This document shows positions 14,233 to 26,907 of a stretch of 64,000 nt of DNA, one piece after another. The stretch covers positions 260,576 through 324,575 of the forward strand of contig MU004236.1 of the NCBI GenBank assembly GCA_010405405.1, read 5' to 3'. The notes under the pieces are model-generated. The model ran no database searches, was not told the DNA's origin, and saw only the letters and a program-made list of their open reading frames with translations. Numbering within the stretch: the first letter of the stretch is position 1; every line of letters starts with the position of its first letter. This stretch comes from Microthyrium microscopicum (taxonomy: Eukaryota; Ascomycota; Dothideomycetes; Microthyriales; Microthyriaceae). The position numbers and the translations under genes are program-made.

Positions 14233-17200
14233 AGTCTAGTAGCTCTATAAAGGCGCAAAGTATAAATAGATAAAAGAAGAACTAGAAAAGTATAGAAAAG
14301 TATGTACTAAGGAATTACTTATACTATACTACTTAATAATAGTAATAAGAGATAAGGTTATCTAGAAAAAGTTTATTATTAGGGTAAAGAAGCTCTTTAC
14401 TAAATTATATAACTTAAAATATATTACTAAATAGTACTTTTATTACTAAGTCTAGGGCTATATATAAATAGCTTATATTTAGTATAAACTAAATTATAAT
14501 AAATATATAAGTAATTATAATATTAGGGACTATACTAGAATAAGCCTAGTTTAATACTCTAACTATAAAGATAATAAGAGAGAAAGAAAGAAAAAGAAAA
14601 AGTAAGGCTAAGAATACTACGTATAGTAAAAGAATATATATAAAGTATACTAAACCTACTTTAAAAGTATAAAAAGATTCTAGGTAGTAAATAAAAAATA
14701 TATAAAATAAATAAAAGCTATAATACTTACTTAAATTATACTAATCTAGCTTATAGATAATAATAGATATACTATAGTAAATAGTATAAAGAAAAGAAAA
14801 GTAGAGACTAAGAACCTTAGAAAACTATTAATATTATAAGAAGTAAAGAATAAGATACGTAATAACTTAGTCTAGGGTACTTAGAGATTAATTATAAGTA
14901 TATTTAACTTTAATAGAGGTAATAATAGCTTATAAACTATAAGAGATAGCGCCCTAGAAGACTAATAAGAGAATAACTATAGGAGAGCAAGATAAGCTAT
15001 AGATAACCCTAAGCTAACCTTTAGTAATAAAATAAGCAGAATCTAAATAATAAACTTAAATAAATAGTATTAATATTATATAATATAACTATAAGAAGTT
15101 AAATAGAAGGAAAGTAAGGCTATTCTTTAATTTACTAAATAATACTAAGTAACTAATTATAGCAGTCTAAGACTCTAAAGGAATTATAAAGCTAAGGAAG
15201 ATATACTACCTCCTTAGCTACGCTCTAGTATACAACTAGGACAATTAATTAAGAGTATACTTTATAATAAGTAAGGCGCTTAATATAAGGGACTAGTAAG
15301 TAAGATATTATAACTAATTTATCTTAATACTACGCCTCTAACGTAAGTATATAATACTAATAATTATTAATATATATAGTAAAGGCCTAATAGTAAGTAA
15401 CTATAACTATATTACTAAACGCCTAATACTAATAAAGATAATTAATAAGGTAAAAGGAGAGATCCTATTAATAGAAGACTTTAACTACTACTATTATTAA
15501 TAAGGAGGCGTAGTATTAGCTACTAAACTCTAAGCAAATACCTTATTCTATAATATAATCTAATAGGGACTCTACCTAGGTATACTAGAAAGAGAGCTAA
15601 CCTATAAGTTGCGTAAGGAAAGAGAAGTAAGAGTAGTAGAGATAATAATTAACCTTACGTTTATATCCTAATTCCTTTAAGAAAGACTAGAGTTCTATAG
15701 CCTAGTTAATACCTAAATACTAATAGAAGATTATGTCCTAGTACTAATTTAGCTTACTCTAAGATAAGAGAAGTATATACTAAAAGTATAATATAATATA
15801 TAAAAACTAAATATAAAATAATTTATTAAATACGTAAATAATAGCTTATAAGATACTAAAGACATACTAATAGAGGCTCTATATAGGGTAATAATAAAAA
15901 TACTAGAGATTTACTACCTAAAAGTAAAACCCTTAAAGTAAGCTTTATATAGGTAGTTACCTATAACTATCCTATTAATATAAAGAAAGTACTATATAAG
16001 AAGAAGATACTTTTAGATAAAGAATAACTAAGATAAGTATATATATAAATTAGTTATAGTCTAGCTAAGAAAATCTCTATACTAGAATAAAGTAGTATTC
16101 TAGTAAACCTTTATAGAAGAAATTATAAAGAATTATAAGCGCTATAAGAATTAAGGCCTATAAAGAATAAGTAAGTAGATAAGAGCTAAAGCTAGCAAAC
16201 TAAAAAAAGACCTATATCTACTAGCACTTAGATAGATAACTAGTAATAACTATACTTATAATAACTAAGGTAAAGTAGATATACTATTTATAAAGTTCTT
16301 CTCTTAAACTAGAGTAGTAGACCTAAGTAATATAGAGGATACTATCCTACTCCTAGAACTAAAAATAGACTATAAGGTAATAATAAAAGAAATAGATTAC
16401 ATAATTAATAGCCTTCTAAATTATAAGGTAATAAAACCTATTAATATACTAAATAAGGTCCTAAAGGCTCTTAGACTTAAGGCGTAGCCTAAAAAGAAGA
16501 GTAATAATCTAAAACTAATAAAATTTAGTAAAAGACTAGTACCTATAATTAGTAAAATACTAATAAATAGTATAATCCTAAAATACTTAAAGCAATCCTA
16601 TATACTAGTACTAAAAAAGCTAAGTAAGAAAGACTACTTGCTACTATTAGCCTACTAGCTAATTACCTTTAAGAATACTATAGTAAAGTTAATTAAAAAG
16701 ATTATTACTAATAGACTTACTTAACTTATAGAAGATAATAACTTACTACCTTAAAACTAGATAAAGACTAAGGTAGAGTAGTTAATACTAATAGCAGTAT
16801 AGCTCCTAAGGAGTACTATTAAAGTAGTATAAAAAGGAAACATAAGAGCTATAGTATTAGTACTTAGCCTTAACCTTTAAGGAGCGTATAATAATATTAA
16901 TTTAAGGAGACTTCTTTATATCCTAGAGATAAAGGAAGTTCCCTAGTAGCTAATTAATATAGTAGTAAGCTTTATTACTAATTATATAACCTAAATTATA
17001 TTTACTAGGCACTAAAGCTTAGTAATAATAACTAATATAAAGATCCTCTAAAGATTTTCTCTTTTACCTATCCTCTTCTTCTTCTTTATATTAGAACTAC
17101 TAGAATACTTCTAGGACGTAAGTAATAATATCTTTAGATTTAAGTTTATAAATAATATTATATTAGTTATATAGGGCAATACTACTTAAGAGAACTATAT

Positions 17201-20200
17201 AAGACTAGAAAAGGCTTACTAGAAGTATACTAACTAGGTAAATAGATATAGCGTAAAGTTTATCCTTAATAAGTACTAAGTAATATACTTTACTTAGAAT
17301 ATCTATTACCTAAAAGTAGACTTATAATCTATAGTAATAGTAGATAATATATTTACTAAGCTTATGTTAGAGAGTATTAAGGTACTAAGTATATAAGTAG
17401 ATAGAAGAATAAACTAGAAAGACTATATTAAAAAGACTAGAATTAAAGGATTTAAGTAAGTAGTAGTACTTTTAAGAATAGTATAGTTAGGATAGAGACT
17501 AGTCTTTAGAAAAATAAAGCTTCTTTATATAGTAGTTATTAGGCTAACCCTTATATATAGAGTATAAGTATAAGGTCTAAGATTACTATTCTCTAAGGCG
17601 CTAAAGGATTATTATAAACTACTAGTAGTAGTTTAGAATAATATATTCTATAAGATAATAAGAAAGTATTAAAGAACTTCTATTACTTTATTAAATAAAG
17701 AAATAAGAATTAAACTACTCTAGATAAATACTATAGTTTTAGTAGAGGAATATACTAATAAGAATAAAGACTTAATAATAATATAAAAGATAAGTAAAAT
17801 TATTACTAAAGTATACTAAGTAAACTTCTTAAGAAACTAGAGAATACCTCCCTAATAGTAATAACTAAGAAGCCTAGTAATACTTAAACTAGTATAAATA
17901 CGTATAACTAAGGTTATAACTTAGAGAGTTAATATACTAAAGTAATAAAAGAAGAGATTAGAAATAAAGCAAAAGTAGGATACTAACTATAAGTAAGTAA
18001 TATAATTAATAAATAGTGTATTATAGAAGAAGAAAGAGGTAAAAACTAAACTAGAGCTAGAGATATCTTTAATTAGAGTATATTACTATAAGCTCTAAAT
18101 AAATACTTAGGTATAGCTTATAAGAATATAGTAATATACTACTATAGTGTAGAGAATATTATAAAGTAACTAACTAATTAAGCTTTATAATAGTTTTAAT
18201 AAAGTATAAGTAATAGTACTCTTCCTTATATAATTAAAAGTTATTAGACTTAATAACTAGCTATATAATATATAGGTACTAATAGTCTCTCTACTATAGT
18301 ACCTATATAGTTACTAGTAATAAATAGTTTACTATATATTACTAAACTACTTATAATATTATAGAAAAAGATTGCTAGAATAAGTAATAATACTAAATAA
18401 GGCCTATATACTCTCTAATCTAAGGAATACCTAGGTAGTAGCTAAATAGCTACTAAAGAGTAGAGCTCTTTAGTAATTTAGGCTAACTAAAAAGATTATA
18501 AAAATAAACCTTAAGGCGTATAGAGAACTACTAAGACTTAAGGATCTTATAAATAACTAACTATAATACTATAGTACTAATAAGCTAGTAATATATAATT
18601 ATAAAAGAAATAACTAAGTCTAAAAACATAATTAATTTTATTCTATATCTATCTACTACTCTTTATTAAATAATAATACTACCCTACTTAATAACTAGGA
18701 TATTTCTACTAATAAATTTATCTTTACGTTTTAAGTATAAAGCTTTAGCAAGATAGCTTATAAATAAGCTAAATTAGTAGCTAGTATAGCTATATTAATC
18801 TTTAGCTTCTTCTTCTTCTACTATGCTAGTAAGGCTATAGTAAAAGCAAACTAGGCCCTATAGCTAGTAAACTTATCTATTAAATCCTCTATAACCTCTA
18901 CCTACTTAGTAGCCTTCTTATCTATACTTAATAATATATACTCCTTAATACCTTAATAGGAATTAACTAGGTTAGTTATTACCTTATTAAAGGCGTATTA
19001 AAGGCGCTTACCTTACTTTTTTAACTCTACTAGTACTTTACTATAATATTAAAAAAGGTAGAAGATTAAGAGTAAGGATATACTTATAGCCTTATACTTA
19101 GAACGTTACTCTTTATAATAAGAATAAGGACGCTAGCTAAGGCTAGCCTAATTATAAATATAGGTAATTACTATAGTAAGTATACTAAAACTAATTAGGT
19201 ACTTATTATTAAGTAACTCTACGTAATAGTATAATACTTAAAGATAATATAAATAAATTCTTATGCTAGGGGCGTATATAGTCTATATTATAATAGTTAA
19301 TACTATATATAAAAGAATACTAAAAGACTTACGATAGGAGCTAGGATAGAATTAGCTAATTTTATATTTAAAGATAAAGTAGTATTTTTAATATTTATAG
19401 ATGAAGTAGTTTTTACCTTCTTTAAAAATAATAAAAAAGGGATACTTATAGGCGTAGGACGTTTACTAAGTACTTAAAGATAAGAGAAAGAGGGAAGAGA
19501 AGAGCCTATAAAGGACTTACCCTTAAAAGAAGAATTAGAGAGAGTAAGAGGTATAATAAAAACTTAGAAAGGAAGAAGTAACTAAAACTATATAGATTTA
19601 AGATACTTTATACTCTAGAGGTAGACTATATAAACTACTAGAAACTTAAAGGCTACTATTTAGTAGCCTATTATGTAATATTAAAGAGCATAGATTAATA
19701 AGAAAAACTTAGTTAAAAGATATTATAAGTACCTTACTTAATAGGCATTAAAAAAGAGGGCTTAATATAGCTAAGGGACGCTATAATACTAGAGCTTATT
19801 AAGGGTAAAAATTAATTATAAAAACTTAAGAATATGTATTATATACGCCTATTATAAAACTATATAGAAAGTTAACTATATAAGGATAATAGCTATAAGC
19901 CTCTAAGAAGGAGAAGATTAATAAAAACTTATTAAACTATAATAGTAAAACTTAATAATAAGGTAATACTAAATAGAAATAGGCGCTAAAAAGCTAGATC
20001 TAACTTATCCTAAGGGACGCTATAGCTTTAAGTAATTAGGTAATAGATAAGCCCTAAAAGGAAAACTAGTAATAGGGATAGTATTAAGGATTAAGATCTT
20101 AGCGCGTAGTATAGAATCTATATAATATATAGTATACTTAAGCTATATAGGGCCCCTAGTAGTTAGTAACTACCTATTACCTACTATATTAACTTACTAA

Positions 20201-23200
20201 CTAGAATTTCTTTAATAAGCTTTATAGTTTATAGAGAGATAATATAAGTCCTTCTATTTAGAAGTAGTAGACTAAGAGGGTGTTATAATAATACTAAAAC
20301 GAGGCTGCTAAAAGGCAACTAAAGGAACACTATAGGTTTCCCTATAGGAGGTTTTTCTAAAAGTAAGAGTAGCGTCTACATAGCTCATTAGTATAGCTAA
20401 AAGACAATAAACAAGATTCATTATTATAGTTTACTAGGATTTAATAATAGGGTCTTTCTTTTTAATATTCTTTAGCTATACTATAAGTATAATAAAAGCT
20501 AGTAATATATAAATAGCTTAAAAGTATACTAGTATAACGTAGCCTTTATAGACTACTTTTTTATATTTAAGGCGCTTAATATAATAATATAAATATCTAA
20601 TAATAACCTCTTTATTCTTATAAAAAGTCTTCTTAGCTTTTTACTTATTAGTTTTAATATTAAGTAGTTAAGTATTAGGTTAGTTATTCTAACGTTTCTT
20701 TTGTTTATTTTGCGCTTTATTCTTATTTAGCTTCTCTTTATAGCTTAGTAAAGAAGTATCTAGTTTAATAGATAGTAGTTATCTTTATCTTAAGTTTCCT
20801 TAATAAAGGACTATTAACCTTAACGTACGTACGTAAATACTATAGCTAATTAAGTAACCTTAGCTTTAATCTTTTAATTAGATAATAATTCTTAACCCTT
20901 ATAAGATAGGTTCTTAGTATTAGTATAATGTCCTTTTTTACTATAATAAATATAACGTTTCTTAGCCTTTAGTACTTAGAATATATTTAGGAGTTAAGAA
21001 ATATTATTATTTTTAGCGTTAATATTATTTTCTTAATTAAAAGATTAATTATTTTTTTAACGTAAGTTATTCTAATATAGGTTACTATTATTTAAATTTA
21101 CGTTAATATTTAGTTTATAGTTAATATAATAACTAACATTATAAAGTTAGGTATAAAAGGTAGTAAAGTCTTTAATATTATAAGTTACTAAGGGATTTAT
21201 AAACTTTTTTAGAATTAGATCTTTAAGTTTAATAATCTTTTTACGTTCGTTAAGTTCTATATCTATAAAGTTAGCTTTAAATTATCCTAGGAACCCTTAA
21301 AGAGTCTTAGAATCTTTTATCTTAGCTTTAGGTAACTTTAACTAAGCTTTAGTATCCTTAAAACCGTTTTTAGAATAGAAATAGCTATCTAGATTAGCCT
21401 ATATCTTATTTATATACTTATATAAATTCTTTAATTCTTTACCTTCTTAAATAATAGTAAGATTATAGGTAGTATTAATAAGGCGTTAGTAAATAAACTT
21501 AATCTTTTTCTTTTTTATTAGGATATATAAATATGCCTTATTATTAAGTAGAATATTAAGTATCTTCTCTTTCTATATCTTATACTTAGTTATATTAATT
21601 TTAGTAAAGTTACTAAGTTTCTTAAAATAAAGGTAACTACCTATTATGCTTATAGTAGTTAATAATAGAGTTAGATATTATATACCTATAGGTTAGATAT
21701 TACTTAATACTACTAAACGTATAGAATTTAATATATAATAACTTAAAATAGCGTTATTTTCTAAATCTTTATAATTAATATAAAGAGGTAGTACTATAAT
21801 TAATACTACTTATAGCTATTTTTCTAATTTAGTAATTTTAGTACGTAGTAAGCTAACTAATTCTTAATATTAAAGGTTAGTAGCTTGTTTAGTCTCTAGC
21901 TTTATAATAGCCTATTATTTAGACTAGCGTGCTATATTTAATTTAATAGCATAATTATATTATAACTAATTAATATAGGCTTAAACGTCCTTTATTAAAC
22001 GTTATTAATCTATAGCTTTATTCTATAAGGTTTTAAATAACTTCTTAAGACAAGCTATATTAAAGTTTAATTCTAGAAAATTCTTTATAATAATATCCTA
22101 TACTAATCTTAAAGACTAATAGTAGAGAGCTATAGTCTATAATATTACTAACATAGTATAAAGTTATTTAAAGAAATCTTTAGGATAGCTAAACTTAATA
22201 TAATAGTATAAGAAATCTTTCTCTTTAATAGTAAGGTATTAATTCTATACTAGGTTTAATAAGTTTACTTCATCTTAGTAAATTACTAATACTTATTTCT
22301 CTTATTTTAGTTTAATTCTATATAAGGCCTATATAAATAAAGGCTTATCTACTACTAATAAAGCAACATTATAGTTTAGGTTTATAAATATAATAGGTAA
22401 ATAAGAAAGAAATCCTAAAGGGACGTTTAGAAGGTTAGGTTAACTAAGTAGTAAATCTAACTAGAGTTATATATCTTTTAGAAGATATGCTTTATTATTA
22501 TCTAACGCTTTTACTATACGTTCTTTTTTTTTAATTACTTTTACTACAAAAGGGCTAGCAATCTAGGTAATACTAGAGGTTAATACCTCTTTCTTTAATC
22601 CTAGCTCTTTTATTAATACTATAATAAGTACTACTTTAGAAGCTTTCTCTACTTCCTAAATATCTATAGCGTTCTAATATAGGAATTTAGCGTCTTTATT
22701 ATTAGAGGGTCTTTTATCTTTTTTAAGTATTAGAAGAAGTTTAATAGTATCTTAAACCTTAAGTAGTTTATATTAAAGGATTAACTATAAGGTTAATATC
22801 TAATTAGCTTCTATATCTAATATAACTAACGTAGCCTTTAAGAAGCGTCTATATAAGTTATAAAAAGGTAGAGAACGCTCTAGTAAATAAGATTATAAGT
22901 ACTTATATTTAAGATAGAGAAAATAAGGCAACGTACTATAATTAGCACGCTAGTTATTCTTATAATCTATAATAATATTATTTTTATCGTTATTAGAACT
23001 AATCTAATAGAATAATAAATATTTTTAGATAAGGAATAGAGTATATATAAGTAGATAGTAAGTAGAGAGAATATAGAAACGCTTCTATAGATTATTAATA
23101 GAAGAACATAATAGAGTAAATACTTTAACTACTTTATACTCTTTATTTTAGTAAACGATACTAAAAAGGCGCTTATTTAATTAGGTATTTATAGCTTTGC

Positions 23201-23365
23201 TAGTACCTTCTATAAGAATCTAAATAGCGCTAATTCTAACTAAGAATAGTACTATTAATTTATTATTATTATTTAGTAGATTTAAGTATAACTTTAGCTA
23301 GTAATAATCTAGTAATATATAATAAACACATAGAGTTATTTTTTAGTATAAAGGTATATAAATTA

Positions 23366-23587
23366 TATAAGGAGCTATTAGGCACGATTAGGTAAGTAAA
23401 ATATAGCTAGTATTATAGGATCTATATATAAAGAGAAGAGATCTAGAGATAAAGCTATAAATGCAAAGATATAGGGCCTAAGGGATCCTTAGACACACTA
23501 ACCCTAAACGGGATAAAGAGATCTTATCTATAGGATTAGATCTCTAGATTTAATACCAAAACACTAAACCTATAAGGATTCCTTACA
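23366..23587 (-). repeat. 5' LTR of Gypsy-1
   Basis: This is the partner of 1015-1236, 222 bp long. It ends TCCTTACA on the + strand and is followed by ctata. It keeps slightly more CA than the other copy. Confidence 0.88.
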
Positions 23588-23592
23588 CTATA

Positions 23593-24000
23593 AATAGTTA
23601 ATTATAAACTAAAACTAACTTACTAGCTTATAATAGCTATATTTATTAGTATAATATAGTATAAATATTATCTTATTCTCTNNNNNNNNNNNNNNNNNNN
23701 NNNNNNNNNNNNNNNNNNNNNNNNNNNNNNNNNNNNNNNNNNNNNNNNNNNNNNNNCTATAGTTTTTATTAAAAAATAATTAAGTTTAGTATAAAAACTA
23801 GTATTTACTATTATACTATTATAATAGTAATTATAATAGTTTTTACTAGAGTAGTATTATTAAATACTAGTATTAGAATAAAGTAATCTTAGAGCATACT
23901 AGATAGTAGTATAGTAGAATAGCGCTAAAATTTTCTCGTACTAGTATTAGAATAGAGTAGACTAGACTAATAATAGAGTAGTTTATACTAAGTAGTTTAC
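23593..24000. other. AT-rich flank with assembly gap
   Basis: RIP-type sequence lies outside Gypsy-1. No coding signal is visible. A short phrase, tactagtattagaata, recurs near 23,868 and 23,940. The 75-base run of N at 23682-23756 leaves the structure here uncertain. Host sequence starts at about 24,001. Confidence 0.6.
23682..23756. other. Assembly gap (75 N)
   Basis: This is a run of 75 unknown bases between two AT-rich contigs. Its true length is not known from the sequence. Confidence 0.99.
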
Positions 24001-25962
24001 CAACCCTGGTTGTTGCTTGATCTTGTGGGAGTTGGCGATGTCTTGAAATTTGTAGTAGCGGAAGGAAGCATTAACCGCAGCGAAGTTGTATATCATTCAA
24101 ATTTGTACAAAGTTTAAGACTCTGAGATTAGATCATTTAGTGAACATGAATCAAGTTATGGATGACTTTATAGTTCTAGCCAATATTGGCTGAAGTAAGT
24201 GTACTCCATAATCCATATGAATCGTTTATGTTTCTATGACTTGCGACATAAAGTTCTAGTATCAGTTGTATCAGAATGAGATGTGCCAAAAGGATTTACT
24301 ATTCTATAGTACTTTCATCGATTTCAGTCATTCAGCTGCATCACCTCATAACTCTCTGTCAAAGGATGAATTGCCATATATGGGATCAACAGTCCCATAC
24401 TCAAAGTAGTATCTCATCCCGACCATCCATCTCATATTTAGCTTACCTAACTTCAGTATATTCGTGTTCTTTAATAACGAGCTTCCGTAGCTTACGGCAA
24501 AACAGCCCAATATCAGACCAACGACCTCCCAAGCACGCGACCAATCCAGCATACCAAACCTCTTCACCGCCCATATCCACACAAAAGCAAGTGACAAAAC
24601 TTAACTTCGTCCTAAGAATATAGTCGTCCAAACCTTCTTCTAATATACCACCCGGAAATCCATTTCCCATACAAACTTCAAGAAAGTCTAATCTCCACAC
24701 ACTCATATCAATATCAATGACATATGTAACAACAACTTTTCCCCACGCATAAGCATCTTATCAAAATCTGGTCCCCCTATGCATCTCGCTACCCAACAAT
24801 CTTCACACACACACACTTCCCCATACTCAAGTCATATCGACCTTGTCTGCATATCAACTTTATCTCTACACCAACTCTACATCATACATACCGTATGAAA
24901 TAACCTATCCATTAGTTCCGTAAATCCGCAATACCACACCCACCCACTCATCTCCTACCCGATCCACCGCGGATCCTATTCGGCGCTTCAATCGGAGATT
25001 CGGTGTGTGGAGTTTTCACCTGACCCACAGTGCCAACACCGAACCAACGTCCCCCTCGTTTGTCGCACGTTTGTTCCTAGCGTGCCAGTGAATTAAGAAA
25101 GTACCCGGGACCGGGCGTTGGAAGAAATGCGTGTTGTGTGGGTTGTGCGCAAGCAGACTAGTACAAAGTACACGCGGAAATAACGTTTTTTTTTACGCGC
25201 AACGCGGAAATTGTAAAGACGTGGATATGTTTGGTACGGTACGGGGGGTGTGGAAACCACGTTTAGACTTTGGAGCCGCAGTTTTTTGAGCTGGACTATT
25301 TAAGGGTACCGCTGTATAAAAGTGGGACGTGTATGGGGAGATTGACTTCCAAAATTGTTGTTCAGGCGGAGGAAAATGTGGTAGCGAGGAGAAAAGTGTC
25401 TTGAAAGTGTCATATGGTTGATGCTGGTGGTGGTGTGGAGAAGGTTTTATGGTGAATATCATGTGAATTGTTAATTTCGCTACCGCTTTATGCTTAATGG
25501 TACTGTCCCAAATCTTCTCCTCCTCATCAATGGTATTACCGAGATGTGGTGTCTTCATTCTCCCTCTTTCTTCCGTGTACAATGCATATGCTCGTTTTCC
25601 TGTAAGAACATGATTCTCAGGATTACATATCCTTCGCTGTGATACAAGAAAAGATAAGATCGTATGTGAGACAACCACCGTAAAGGTCAAAAACTCCAGA
25701 ATCCGAGTGGATTCAATCATTAGTGCAAATGCAGTCCATAGAATGCACTTCCGCAACGCCATGCCAGTGTAAAGAAGATAAAATGTTGCAGTGCTGGGGA
25801 AAACAGATAGGGCCCGAGATAAAATGCTGGTGAAATATGCCTGCTGTCTGGGTTTATGCCGTTCGCTAAGTCTAGTTTTGAGGTACCGAAACTCGAGGAT
25901 AGGCCGTTATGGGGGTATAATAGGATGTTATCGTGGATGTTGGAGCTCGCGGATACAGACGA
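24001..25962. other. Host sequence without a supported gene
   Basis: This is normal-composition DNA downstream of the hypothetical gene at 25963-26907. It contains a short CA microsatellite near 24,804-24,816. A 189-codon minus-strand frame at 25193-25762 has one hydrophobic stretch, then low-complexity His/Pro/Ser sequence and no domain. It may be chance or the 3' untranslated region of the neighbouring gene. No tRNA or other RNA gene was seen. Confidence 0.5.
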
Positions 25963-26907
25963 CTACTGGTGGTACCGATAAGCATGGGAGAGTTGGGTTG
26001 GACTGGATATGGAGGCTCGCCGAAGAGCGGCGCCTTCTGTGTCCTCCTTCATGTATGCGTCAAAGGCGGGATCAGATGCCATATTGGAGCCAGGCGATAA
26101 ATCTCGAGCAGCGGTATTCAGACGGTGAACAATATCCTCGTCAGGCGTCTCGATATCTGTATCGCTGCCCGAATCTGCAGCACTCGTTGCTGAACTCGAT
26201 GGGGCGGTCGATGGTGCACTAGACTCTTCCACATCCATCATATCAGTGTCTCGCAATGATGGCATAGACATCGGAACGAATCTCGCTGGAGCAGTTCGAA
26301 CAGGGCTCATCATGGACAATGGCAGCGATGTGGGCAATGGCAACGCCACTGTGGTTGGCATTTGACGAGCAGTCGCTCTCTGCGCGTGAATGCGGCCAAA
26401 CGCATCGGCGCGGTTGAAAGCATCGACAATTTCGACCTGGATATCCGTCTTGACCTTGATTGCTGGAGCTGGTCGTTTGCTCACGCTCATCCGCTTGCGC
26501 TTTGTAGTAACAGGAGAATGCCAGGATCGGATATCGTTGCCGGTAGTGTCCATAACTTTGATTCCCTCGTCTCGCTCATAGCGCTGGCGCGCCCATAGAG
26601 TGCCTTCCCATTTGCAAAGGTCGCTGATTTCGGTGGGTGTGAGTTGCAGGTCGTCAAAAGCGCGGAATAGGCGAGCGTGGTGTTGGAAATTCGCGAGCCG
26701 TTTCCGGTGCGGTGGATGTGAGTAGTTGAGTCCTGGATATTTGGCTTCTATGGTATCAAGACCGCCGTAAAAGCGTTGTGTCTCGATTCGTACTTCGGTG
26801 ATTAGATGTCGAATTAAATGTTGAGGGAAATCCGGAGGGTCTGCCGATGTTGGCGTGGGATAGAGTTGCTGGTAGACCAACATGGCAATTGGGTGTTGTC
26901 GCCGCAT
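25963..26907 (-). CDS. Conserved hypothetical protein, 314 aa
   Basis: This is a single-exon gene. The frame is open further upstream, but the first ATG is at 26907, so I start there (MRRQHPIAML). I do not recognise a named family. The N-terminal half (about residues 1-150) looks folded and conserved in style, with a Trp/Arg-rich motif WEGTLWARQRYE at about residues 99-110. A basic stretch (TKRKRMSVSKR, about residues 134-144) could be a nuclear localisation signal. The C-terminal half is low complexity: a Pro/Met-rich segment followed by a Ser/Ala/Asp/Glu-rich acidic stretch (about residues 224-260), of the kind found in nuclear regulators. A nuclear role is therefore possible but is only inference. 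The 5.3 kb upstream are gene-poor, which would suit a gene with a long regulatory region. Confidence 0.7.
   Translation of the reverse strand: MRRQHPIAMLVYQQLYPTPTSADPPDFPQHLIRHLITEVRIETQRFYGGLDTIEAKYPGLNYSHPPHRKRLANFQHHARLFRAFDDLQLTPTEISDLCKWEGTLWARQRYERDEGIKVMDTTGNDIRSWHSPVTTKRKRMSVSKRPAPAIKVKTDIQVEIVDAFNRADAFGRIHAQRATARQMPTTVALPLPTSLPLSMMSPVRTAPARFVPMSMPSLRDTDMMDVEESSAPSTAPSSSATSAADSGSDTDIETPDEDIVHRLNTAARDLSPGSNMASDPAFDAYMKEDTEGAALRRASISSPTQLSHAYRYHQ

Larger units (their letters stand above)
5526..20420 (+). mobile_element. Tad1-like LINE inserted in Gypsy-1, interrupted by Gypsy-2
   Basis: This is a non-LTR retrotransposon on the + strand. A 19-bp target duplication (ttaytatagtttactagga, with one C/T difference) lies at 5507-5525 and 20421-20439. 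Gypsy-2 splits it, so its own sequence is 5526-6464 plus 14238-20420, about 7.1 kb, the size expected for Tad1-clade elements. At about 14,440-14,550, just past the Gypsy-2 junction, the ORF1 region shows RIP-altered zinc-knuckle-like blocks. The ORF2 reverse transcriptase is recognisable at about 16,700-17,400, with a hydrophobic block before a conserved F-V-D-D-like site near 17,140-17,170. The endonuclease should lie near 15,050-15,900 by position. The 3' 1.8 kb (18,600-20,420) has no domain I recognise and may be a long 3' region. RIP has affected both strands and the element is full of stops. Confidence 0.75.
1015..23587 (-). mobile_element. Gypsy-1: Ty3/Gypsy chromovirus fossil, interrupted by a LINE
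   Basis: This is an LTR retrotransposon on the minus strand with 222-bp LTRs at 1015-1236 and 23366-23587. A 5-bp target duplication, ctata, lies at 1010-1014 and 23588-23592. A purine tract lies (minus sense) directly inside the 3' LTR at about 1237-1255. In minus-strand order I recognise a gag zinc-knuckle region near 20,900-20,960, a protease block near 5,430, a reverse transcriptase catalytic block near 4,240-4,300, an integrase C-terminal region near 2,050 and a chromodomain-like region near 1,660-1,800. A LINE fills about 5526-20420. Without it the element is about 7.66 kb, close to the 7.72 kb of its relative Gypsy-3. It is heavily broken, with stops throughout every frame. It must be older than the LINE and Gypsy-2 that lie inside it. 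Confidence 0.85.
1..24000. other. AT-rich, RIP-eroded block 1
   Basis: CA and TG dinucleotides are almost absent and TA is in great excess, the classic product of repeat-induced point mutation (C to T at CpA on either strand). In 1981-2160 I count one TG and one CA in 180 bases. No reading frame of 60 codons or more occurs before about 24,270. At about 24,000 composition switches within a few bases to normal host sequence rich in CA and TG. The block is almost entirely a three-layer nest of retroelements, described separately. Confidence 0.93.

Noticed and set aside
18600-20420. Separate element in the 3' part of the LINE
   Set aside because: No duplication or terminal repeat found; kept as part of the LINE, which then has the expected length.
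24276-24706. Overlapping frames on both strands just inside the host border
   Set aside because: They are mutually exclusive, short and without recognisable features.
25193-25762. 189-codon minus-strand frame with a hydrophobic stretch
   Set aside because: No domain; low-complexity His/Pro/Ser tail; it lies just downstream of a gene and reads like untranslated sequence.
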